Below, piece after piece: positions 42,359 through 53,000 of a stretch of DNA of 64,000 nt. Each line of letters starts with the position of its first letter. Positions within the stretch are counted from its first letter, which is position 1. The position numbers and the translations under genes are program-made. The stretch spans positions 32,789,628 through 32,853,627 of the forward strand of contig NC_049981.1 of NCBI RefSeq assembly GCF_000003815.2, written 5' to 3'. The notes under the pieces were generated by a model. That model made no database searches and was not told the origin of the DNA. It saw only the letters and a list, made by a program, of their open reading frames with translations. The stretch comes from Branchiostoma floridae (taxonomy: Eukaryota > Chordata > Leptocardii > Amphioxiformes > Branchiostomatidae).

Positions 42359-43124
42359 TACTAAGGCGACCCGAGTCAGTCGTACTGTACTCACACAGGG
42401 AGCAGGCGAGTTTCTCACCGGTGTGTTTGGTCTTGTGTCGAGCCAAGTAAACCTTCCTGCTGGCTGTGTAGTCACACTGGTCACACTTGTACGGCTTCTC
42501 CCCAGTGTGGGTTTGCTTGTGGAGCTGTAGCCTGTGTTTGCTGGCCGAGCTGAACTCGCACACTTCACACACGAAGGGTTTCTCACCGGTGTGCTTGACC
42601 ATATGTGTTGTCAAACGGTTCCTCCAACCTGTAGCATAATCACACTGGTCATACTTGTACGGTTTTTCCCCTCCATGTTTTACCATGTGTGCTTTAAGGT
42701 GCTCTTTCTGAGCGGAGGAGTAGTCACACTGGTCACACTTGTAGGGCTTCTGCTCTGCTGGAAGGTGTTTAATCATGTGCCGCTTCAGATATTCTTTACG
42801 GCTTGCTGAAAAGTCACACTTATCGCACTTGTACGGTTTGTCTCCCGTATGCACAGCTGTATGGTTGCTAAGGTCGCCTGAGTTAGTCTTCTCACTTGTT
42901 GCAAAGTCGTGCTCACCAGAAATCTGACATTTTCCATCTTCCGTTTCCTGGTCAAAGTAAGGTTTTAGCACCTGGGGAAAGTTAGCCTGACTGCTAACAA
43001 TGTTTGCTGGTAGTTCTTCAGTCCTCTCAACCCTCACACGTTGTTGCCTGCCAAGCAGAACCTCAGTGGGAGACACGAAACCAACCAGAACTTCAGTGGG
43101 AGATCCGTAACTGGATGATGCCAT
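42344..43124 (-). pseudogene. C2H2 zinc-finger exon, 5' half (six fingers)
   Basis: An acceptor (CCCACAG, last base 43131) precedes AGCAGG and an ATG at 43124 (MASSSYGSPTEVLVG). After a leader of roughly 90 residues come six fingers, such as YKCDKCDFSASRKEYLKRHM. The third has Tyr in place of its first Cys (YKYDQC). The sixth is cut at LSNHMAV by the RTE. With the insertion removed the frame continues exactly into 40565-39805, giving 15 fingers and about 513 aa. As it stands the frame reads into the RTE and stops at 41991. DNA-binding transcription factor is the expected role; target unknown. Confidence 0.82.
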
Positions 43125-43130
43125 CCTGCT

Positions 43131-44325
43131 CTGTGGGGGGTGCAGCATTATGTTATTTTCCCTTCTTTAATATATATCTTAAGAGGTTAAATGAGTCAGA
43201 TGTAGACACATAAGCTTTCATCAGAATAATTACTTGACTACAGTCTAGATAGTTGTGTATAGATCTCATATTGGGTTAACCAACATACTAAGGTGCTTGT
43301 ACGCTCTCGCTTCGCGACATTGGCACCCATAATCTTGCTGGATCAAGGTCAACACCAGGTCACCGCCAAGAGTGTGCAAACGCCGAACATTTGGAAAAAG
43401 CAGAGAGAGATGATCACACGGGAAGGAAGCACAAAGAGAGGACGAGAGAGTAGGCAAGCACGCGAGACCAGAAACCGACAAAACGGAGTGGTTAAACTTA
43501 AACAAAATTATAAATTATAACAACAACTCTGAATCGAATTGCTAGCTGGATTGATAAAACACTGTTTGTAAACCACGTTGCGGAAAAAAATCTGTCTCCG
43601 GAATCTCAAATATAGTGCCCCCCTCCCCACACGACAACCCTCCCCACACGACAACCCTACCGAACACGTCTGCTTATAATTTCTACTTTTCTCTACACTA
43701 GTCTATACACGTGACTAAATTCCCGGTTTTGTGCGGCCCCAATAGGCTCGGGACTATTCAGGATTAAAAAGGAAGCATTCCGTTACCCACCCTGCTTGTC
43801 GTGACCTAACGTAGCGATCTAGTTCAAGTGTAATCGCTAAATTTCCTTGGAACTTTTGAGAAAATACTGTGAGGAGCATCCGGAGAACGAGGACACGTCA
43901 ACAGGGTCAAAGGTTATCTCGCACTACCACCTGATTATCACAATATGGTCAATGTACCAAGTTTGAGGTTACCAGTAAGACCGGTAGAGGAAAATCGATC
44001 GTAGCTCTATTGGTTGTACATTTTTTTTTTAAAACTTCGGCGCTATTTTCATCGTGACACGTGTTGGGCAGCATCGGCAAGATGGCCACACTTATGCGAC
44101 ATGTTTTGCGATATCTGAGGGAGTTATCTTGTGTAATAGCAGGTTTGGACATACCTCCGCTGTTGTCAGACGCTAGTTCACCTTTATCCGCGGGGTAACC
44201 TATATCCGTTGTATGCGGAAAACAGGGTATTTAGGACTCATTTTAATATGTATATCAATTCGACAGACAGTGGTTTCAAACTGCAATATTTTCAATACTG
44301 TACTAGTAGTAACATCCATGTAAAC
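43131..44325. other. Region upstream of the zinc-finger exon
   Basis: Contains the 3' splice acceptor at 43131-43132, so an upstream non-coding or short coding exon of the zinc-finger gene may lie here or beyond. I cannot place it. Short C-rich runs near 43620-43650. Confidence 0.35.
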
Positions 44326-45015
44326 TCATATCGTATTTTGTAGTTGACTTTGCATAATTGTGATGTTGGTTTGTTCCTTGCAACGATGAAAACAGAAAAT
44401 CTAAAATCTGCAAAACGATAGTGTTGTTTGGTTTTGTGTCTTATTATGTCAACAACATGAGCTGTGAACCCCGGGTTCAGGGACGGTCGGTTGTAAGACA
44501 GTGTACTTATTGCAAACCTGGTCGTTTTTATACAGAAATCTCTCATACATGAACACCTCAAAATGGCCACCAAACATCAAAAGTACATGTTAGGTGCTGT
44601 ACAGGAGTAAGGATATAAGGATATAAGGATGTACCTTTACGGCTGGGATTGAGACATCAATGTCATAATTTCTCTATATTCTTTATTTCTAATTTTTCTT
44701 TTTATCTATGTCGATTTTATTTTCGTAAGCACAGTTTCTCTTGAAATCTTCTTCTGCTTCAGACTGAAGTGGCCAACACCGCCACACCATAACTTTGGCT
44801 TCCTGATCCAGAAAGAGTAGAGTAGGCTATGTATTATATGTTTTGTAAGAAATTTAAAATTTGTAACGGCATTTTCAAACGTATGACATCGGCACACGGC
44901 CAACAGATGACGAGTACAAACCGGGGTTAGGCAAATGGGACCTACTATTCCCGACCAGATTGCTTGACAAAGTCGCTAGCGAGGCAGAATGTAGCAACAC
45001 GTTTGCCTAACTAGA
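44326..45015 (-). repeat. Resumed spacer of the gene 3 upstream series
   Basis: TGTGATGTTGGTTTGTTCCT and neighbouring words match 56885-57100; the unit at about 44880-45010 matches 29365-29500 and 57450-57585. Confidence 0.55.
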
Positions 45016-46731
45016 CATTTGTCGTAGCAGGCAAGTCATGTCAGCCGTGTGTTTAATGCAGGACTTTCTTTCACAAGTGACAGATGCTGAACAGACTAGA
45101 AAGCAGAGAAACATCATTTGCTGTTATAAGACACCCATTCTGTCACACTGTCACCTCTGATCAGCTGGGAGGCCACTCATCGTTACAGCCAGAGGAAAGT
45201 GAGATGGAGTGTTCTGTTTTTACACAATATAATGGAGCATTAGATTTCTGAGAATTCTTTTTACTCCCCTAAACAATACACTTAAGAGAATAGTTCCAAG
45301 ACTGCATTTCCGATCTCTAAAGACATAGAATCATTACAAAGAGATAGAAATATTCCAAAGAAGCAATAGAATCCAACGTCACCAATTATTGTACTATAAT
45401 CATAGATGTATGGATCATGTACCGACTAACATCAAATGTGTATAAATATATGGATTAAAACATATACCATTCATTATTGTTTATTGGACCCTAACATACG
45501 AAAAGAACATACTACACAAAATACACATTAATTGGTAAAAAGAGACAGAAAAAAATGCCTACAAATAAAGATCTAGTCATGTGCCGTATAGTTATTATAA
45601 TAAGTACAAATGTGATAGTAGTATACACCAAAAGCACCATTTGAAAATGTAAAGTGGAGTTCAGACAATCTTACAGTATATTAGGGTAGTAAAACTATAC
45701 TGAACATAACAATTTCAAGCAGTGATATATCCTATTAGAAAATGTAACACCTGTTGTACTACTGGTAATTCTCACCTTCAAGTAAAGACTCATTATACAT
45801 TAGAAGAAGACAAGAAAGTAACATGAAATTATACATTTCAATCTAATGGTAAAACTACTTCGAAGAATTGAACTCATAAAAATACTATTCCTTTTCTAAA
45901 AAAAAATACATTAAGTTTTCTAATCCGGCAAACACAGTGGGAAACTAATGCCACCAGACCATGCAAGTACTTAAATCTAAATGTAAATATTACCATGCTT
46001 TCTACCACCGGCAAAGAATTGCATCTTTCACATTGTCATTTCAAACCTTTGACCTTTGATACATGCAGAAAAATATGAGTTGATAACTCTGATGCTTAGT
46101 GATAACTAAAGGATTACAGAGAGAAACACTGAGTACAATCTGTATCTGTATCACTATGATGCCCAATACATGCCTCAATATCTTCTGCCTCCTTCCTAAT
46201 CAAGTGAGAGAATTGTAGCAAAAAGGCTATTCCAGTATCTTGAAGACTTAAAGTAAAACTACTCACTTATAAGAGTACTGAAATACATATAGGCTTGGCA
46301 TTCTCTTATACTCAATGATAGTTTTAAGATAACAACCGTCAGAACGTCGTGTTGGAAATGAAACCTAATTATGAAAATCATCTATGTCAGATTTTACAGT
46401 AAAATACACGAAGTATTTGACTCCTCTACATTAACGATAAGTGGCTAAATCTTTCCCATTTGCATATATTCGCACGTTCCTACTTTTCTTTAAATGATAA
46501 TATGAAATATTTAAACAATTTGTCCAACATGTCACATTAAGAATGCAAGTTGACCTGAAGCATCAATCTGCTGAAGCACGTATATGGCCGTTAAATGAAT
46601 ATATATATCAAATGATTTTAGTCTACTTTTCCTTAAATGTATTACGCTGCTCATGATATAAAACTGATATGTAAGTATCGCCAGACATAAGTGTGGCAAG
46701 ATTCCGCGGAAAATGTTCTAAGCAACCCTGT
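45016..46731 (-). other. 3' flank of lectin gene 2 (duplicated block)
   Basis: Matches the other 3' flanks. At 45345 the usual GCACTTTATTCC phrase is shortened to ATATTCC, so the AATAAA seen in the other copies is lost here. Confidence 0.6.
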
Positions 46732-47047
46732 TTATGGCCTGATTTTCATAGTCACAGACTTCAGGGAGTATCTCAAGCCTCTCCAGTGGACCCACAGCAC
46801 ACCTTGAAGCCGCGGACAGGAGCTTCCACAGTTGCCCAGGTAACGGCCGTTGAGGTAGGAGAAGCTGCAGCCCCCAAACCACCAGCCGCCCTGTCCGCGC
46901 GCCTGGGAACAATGGGTGCTGCTGTAGGCATCATTGTCCCTGTCCACAGTGGAGAACCTGTGCCCGTTGCTGTAAGCCATGGAGTCTCCTGCGTTTCCAG
47001 AATAGCCCGAAACGTGCAGGCGGTACCCGTCCCCCTCACCGGAAACC
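46732..47047 (-). CDS. Gene 2 exon 7 (FReD C-terminal part)
   Basis: 316 bases, phase 2 to TAA. It encodes [52 protein letters not shown] and YSLKSVTMKIRP. Calcium loop and C-terminal signature are intact. Confidence 0.9.
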
Positions 47048-50000
47048 CTGTATGGGAACATTACGTCATATCATCGTTAGAATGCATCTGTGAAGATTAC
47101 TCCTCCATGCAGAAAAATAGTTTAATTTAATTTTTAACCCTGCATATTACAAGGGAGTATCAAACGTTTCAGAAGTCATCCCTCTTCTTTCATCGGCGAA
47201 ACGAAAATAAACTAGAGTTCGGCGACCTCATACCTCCATGAATATTGAGAGCTTTTGTTAATTTCATGCAAATGACTTAACATTAACATGATTTATGCAT
47301 GGTGTTGTTCATCATAACGTACAGTACACATGTCACAAGTAAAATTCCCAATTCAGATCATTAATCATTAAGTTGTTTTGCAATGTTTGCATAAATTATT
47401 ATATAAGTTCCATCTCATATTTGATATCTGCATATGTTCCACTGATCATAATTAACAAGTGTTACATTTATCGAAGTCCAGTTATTGCAAACAGTGGAAC
47501 TATACAATTTCCTCATTAATTTTGCAAATTAAGTCCTCATTTGCATAGCATGCATATCATTATGAACATCTTTGCCCAAGCTACCTGCATACCTAAAATG
47601 CAGACAATCCGTCGTTCCTTTCTGCAGTTATCCCCTTTTGAGTGTCTTGACAAAAACGCCCCTGCAGTTCCACAATTAAAAGTTAGGGGACTGAAACTTG
47701 TCCCACTTTGTCATGACGCTAAAAGCTATCTACCACCCAAATGTCACAACCATATCACGTCCGGGACAAGAGATACATTGAAAAAACTGCTATGATAAAA
47801 TATTCCCATTAATTATGCAAATGTACTCCTATTTTGCATAATTAGTATCTTATCTTGTACAACATTGTCTAAGGTGCCTACATACCAAAAATCATAAAAA
47901 TCCGTTGTTCCCTTCTTGAGTTATCCACGTCAGAAGTTTTTGACAAAAATGCCCCTGCTATCCCAAAACTAGATGCTAGGGGGCCCAAACTTATGTCATT
48001 TCTTCCTGAGCACAAGAGCTATCTAATACTAAAAAATCGTAACCTTAGCATGTTCGGAACACCGAGATAGCAAAACCGGAAGTTGCACTGCAGTACCAAG
48101 GGGAGACGCTAGGGGCCCAAAATCTAATCATTTCCAGCTTTCATCACACACTACCAACACACCAAGTATGAAACCAATGTACCCAACCGTTCATGAGTTA
48201 TTTTCTTTACACACAGACAGACACACAGACAAACACTAGGTAAAATATAACCTCCATGACATTTCATGGAGGTAATGATTACATAAGACTGAACAGAACA
48301 AGCCGAAACTAGCGAAATACTTATATGTATTCTAAATAAGCAAATAAAATATGGACGCACACTCTCTATCGTTATCCTTTATTAGATAATCAAAGATTGC
48401 AGTGCTATATTTTGTATGTTGTATGTAGCCACGCGCTGAGGAGGGACGGCCGAGTTGCGGACGTAAATAGGGGACAGTGACGAGCGGCATAAGCCGATCC
48501 AAGGTTCACTAGTCGGCACCCTATAATGTTCTTCATAGCGTCAGACTTCACTGAATCTACAAAGTTGCAACGGAAACTAATTGTTTCGTCATGTACTGTA
48601 GACCCCGTGTGGGTTTCTGTTAAGTAGAACCACAGAATAATTGATTTGATGCATTGATCCATTATAGAGGTGAGTGGAGAGTACCGCACTTTGCTATAAT
48701 GGTGGTGGGTTATTAGAATATGCTTTTGCATAATTATGTTTATAACAGTCAAACAAAAATCTGAGCCATAATTACAATAGCCCGTAGATATGATTGTAGA
48801 CTGGATTCATTAGAATATTCATAATGCCAACATCCTGACTTAGCAAAAATGTCCTCCGACATGGTGCCGTCTGTGTAGCGCGCTCCTTGCAATTGGTTCG
48901 TTGGAAAGTTGAAAAGAATGGCGGACAACTCAAGCGGCCGTAGGAAGTTCTAATATTTCAAGGTGTTCTCACGTCACGTAACTTGTGAACATTTTTGCGA
49001 AGTTTTATAAGGCAGATTCCACTCAATGTAAAATGATTTTTACAATACCTACTTTGACCCTATTCATGTCGCATATATAAACGCCAGAACGGCTTAAGCT
49101 AGAGCCACCAAATTTGGTTTACCTAAAATTTAGTTTTCAGTTTCAGTCTATTTCCATTGTCTTTTGTGATCTCATCTTTCGCTGAAAAAAAATATATTTT
49201 TGAAAATTCAAGGTCTTGGATATAAGATGTTATCTTAGATATGCATGATGTCATTCTATGAAGTCATTTTGACGTCATTGATGTGTAAATGGATGTATTT
49301 ATTATTCGTTTGAGTTTTGAATTCAGAATGACCACCGCTTCTCGGAAAGCCGCACGTGTACACAAGCGGGTCCACTTCAGATGGGCGCCGGATGATCTCA
49401 GCAGGGAACATCCCCAATCTATCCTGCCTCAGTAGATTGTAAAGATGAGTCAACAGGAAGGAATTCGAATCAGCTACTTTTGTCTTATAAATGGATAACG
49501 TCCGTCGTCAGACACTCTGATCTCAGACGCGCAAGCACGCAGCCACGTTTCGCAATTCGATTGACAACATAAGTCGTAACAAACATTTTCGTTTAGTTAT
49601 CTATATCTGCAATTCTGTTACAATTCTGAAGTAAACCTTTTTTTCGTGGTTCCAGCCAATACAGTCAAATTGATGACGCCATAATTACGTCATATTATGT
49701 TATGATAGCGTCAAATTTATCAAAGTCTTTAGATATAATGTCTACATCTTTCTAAAAAAATAAGAATTACAGGAGTTTGATAGAAGGAGTGGGCCTCAAA
49801 AGACCCCCCACCCCACCCCGTCCCAGATGGACAAAAAAAGCCCGGGCTGAATAGGGTTAGCACTGAGTTTTTCAATCGTTTTCCATTGCATGCTTCCTCA
49901 TTCATTTTGCTAATGGCGCCAACATAATTTGCATATTCTCACCAGAAGGTGCTGTACTCTGCGAACTTCGTGGCTCCACTCCAGTCATCCAGGACAATTT

Positions 50001-53000
50001 TTAATTTGTAGCTTTTCCGTGTGGTCAGGAGGTGGGTGTTGTCGTTCCCCAGCCAGTATTCTCCGTTCTTGTTCCCAAATCCCAGTTTGTACTCCTCCCA
50101 GGTCCGGTTGAAGGGAACCGACCCGTCCTGCCGCCGCTGGATCACGGTCCACCCGCCTCCTGTACAATCATATACCATACGGAGAAGTAAAATGATATGT
50201 TGCTCACCAATACATCGTTACGCTGCGACAAACTCAGAGATTTGTGACTTCTCAGAAAGATGAGGAACTGAAGGTTTATAAGTTGACATCAAGTAGACTT
50301 GGGTCTATAGTCACGGAAATCGAGGAGATAAAAAAATTGAATGAATGAGTGAATGAATGAATGAATGAATGGATGAATGAATGAATGAATGAATGAATGA
50401 ATGAATGAATGAATGAATGAATGAATGAATGAATGAATGAATGAATGAATGAATGAATGAATGAATGAATGAATGAATGAATGAATGAATCGTTTCGGTT
50501 AATACATCGCAGCCGGGGAGGCTGAATTACGTATCACTTACAGGCTTAACATGTATATCATAAATCCATCCATTAATAAATAGATATATAAATAACATCC
50601 ATTAGAATCTGATACACATCAAAAACTAACTCATGGATAAAACATGGATAAAAACAATGGAACTATCCAGCAAAGCACCAACCCACTTTGTTGACAAACG
50701 ATATCTCAAATGAGCGAAATTGCTAAATATATTACATGTAAATACTGATCATAAAAGCTTAAATAAGTCTAAAGTATATAAGCATTTGCATCACATATCA
50801 TCGTTAAGTAACCTTGTCAGGTATGGAACAGATGAGTCTCTATATCTGTTTGTTTTAGATAGACCTGAATTTGTTTGAGTTTCTAGTATTCATACTGCTG
50901 TCATCGCTCATTCTGGGTGGAAGTAGTTCCTGGTCTATCGTTTTGGCGAACGTTTACATTAAAGTACACAAGGTTACTCGTCTGTAATGCAGTGACTTCA
51001 GACCTGAAATAGTTAGGGCCGTTTGGTAGTCTGTGTACTTATCACCGAGAATTGTTCTAAGCGCTCTCTTTTCTACTCTTTCCAGCCTTGCAGTCTGAGT
51101 AGTGGTGAGTCCTGGCTGCCAAACCGGAACAAAATATTCTAACACTTGTCTAACATAGGTCATGTAGATCTGTAGTAGGTCGTTGACAGAAGCTGGATGC
51201 GTTTGAGTCTGCGCAGCATTGCGAGGCGTCCACCTGCTTTGCCGATCATCGTGTTCAGTTATTTGTCCCATTTCAAGTTGTTTTGGATCCAAACCCCCAA
51301 GAGGTACATCGCGCATACCACTTCCAGCTCCGTCCGATCGATGAGAAGGACGGGATGTGCGGGTGGGCACTTCATAAAACACACAACCATGGCCTTGTAT
51401 TTACCTGGGTTTAATAACATGTGATTTCTTTGACCAGTCATTGAAAGAGTTCAGCTCCAGTTGCATAGACGATGGTGTGGTGCATCTACGTGACTCTGCC
51501 AGCGATAAATCATCAACGTATTTCCATATTTCTGCAGCTGCGATTCTCATGGCATCATCGAATACTACCAAGAAGATTGATGGACTCAACAGTGTCCCTT
51601 GGGAACTGAACATGTTAGGGTTTCCCAATTTGATAGTTGGCCCCCGTAGCGGACTCGCTGACGTCGTTGTGTTAAGAAGTCACAGATCCAGGGGATAAGC
51701 GAACTCTTTGCTCCAATATTGATCAATATTTGTATGGCTAAGTCTCTCAGTTTTTAAATGAGAAAACTGAGAGACATGGCTGAGATTGTTGGTCATAGTT
51801 ACGTTTTTAATCACAAAACACCAATTGAATCGGCAGACGATCAAACAGAGATGGTTAAGGGGTCCTATTTTACTGCTTCAAATCTAGTATGCAGATAAAA
51901 AAACAAGACAGTTTAGCTAAATACCTTAACAAGACAAACTAACAGATTCCAAAGTTTTACTTCAACATTACCTTCGTCATCCATGTCACAGTACGCCCAC
52001 ACACTAGATGATGACAAATCAAAGGTGTAGACTCCACTGGTATTCTGTCCTGATGCATGGTACTCTGCGCAATCTGATGGACGGAAAAGAAATTAACAAA
52101 GTACATCTCGGAAACTTTGCAATGTATGAAACACCCCTGTGATTATTAGATTGATGTTTTCTATTTTGAATAGACCAAAAGCTATAAAGGTCAAACAAGT
52201 TAAGACTATGTTGATGCAAATGAGTTAATTAGCTCCTGTTGTTTAAATCACAGGAGCTAACTGGCACTACCCAAACCACCATGTGAGTTTCCGAAACGAA
52301 TAATGACGTAATGTGATTATCCTGTAAGGCTCAAGTCCCAACTCCAAACCCGGGCAGCTTTCGGAAACGACAAATATGATATAAAAGGCAAAACAACACA
52401 CAGGAAGTAAAGAATAGTCATGAGCATAATATGTGTATATTCCTTCTTGATAAACACTTTTTTCCGTTTCTACAACATCCCGGTCAGGCCTCTGTTTTGA
52501 AAAGGGACTTAAGCCTAACAGAAATCTTGAACCTGTGAAGAATCCTGGTGTTCAAAGCAAAAGAGGGGTGTTTATTTGGCCCGAACGTTTATGTTACTTA
52601 AAAGATAGTATCATTGCTGAATCCAATTAGAAAATGTTGTATTTTATGGTCATATACCAATGAAGCCTACTGATCAGGACCCCAACATGCTTACCAGGTG
52701 CAGGTACAGGGCTGGGACTTGAACAGCAACACTGGAGAAAGACATGTGATGACCATGTTAGTACCAAAAGTATAGGAAAAAAGTATTGTCATTGAACTGT
52801 GATCAGAAGATTAAGAATTGAATTTTCAAGTTTAGATGCTAGGATTATATTTGCCTTGGCGTGTTAGTATGAGCCTTCAAGATACGTCGACTTGACTGAC
52901 ACCACACATTTTTGTCTGATTCGTTTCAATAAGAAGATGAAGACAATAACAGAGATTTTTAATGTAAATTATGTAGTTCTGACCTAGAGAAGAAAAACAA

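Larger units (their letters stand above)
38613..44325. other. Insertion in the lectin-gene spacer, carrying a zinc-finger gene
   Basis: About 5.7 kb not present in the gene 4 and gene 2 upstream spacers. Contains the zinc-finger exon (39805-43124), its RTE insertion, and retrotransposon-like 3' ends near 39116 and 39430. The edges are estimated from where spacer similarity stops and restarts. Confidence 0.55.
47048..49942 (-). other. Gene 2 last intron, enlarged by insertions
   Basis: 2895 bases against 512 in gene 3. Sequence at 47048-47211, 48275-48440 and 49864-49942 aligns with the gene 3 intron. The two blocks between are insertions. Confidence 0.65.
50336..51745 (-). mobile_element. 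L2/CR1-like retrotransposon fragment with ATTC tail
   Basis: Comprises a broken RT region, a 3' region containing GTAATTCAGCCTCCCCGG and the ATTC tail. The matching gene 3 intron (32507-32942) lacks it, so the insertion postdates the gene 2 and 3 duplication. Confidence 0.75.

Noticed and set aside
46693-47130. Plus-strand frame over the FReD exon
   Set aside because: It is the antisense shadow of the gene 2 FReD C-terminal exon; similar shadows occur opposite the SRCR and collagen exons.
50336-50491. A CRISPR-like or functional tandem array
   Set aside because: It is a simple TGAA microsatellite and is explained as a retrotransposon tail.
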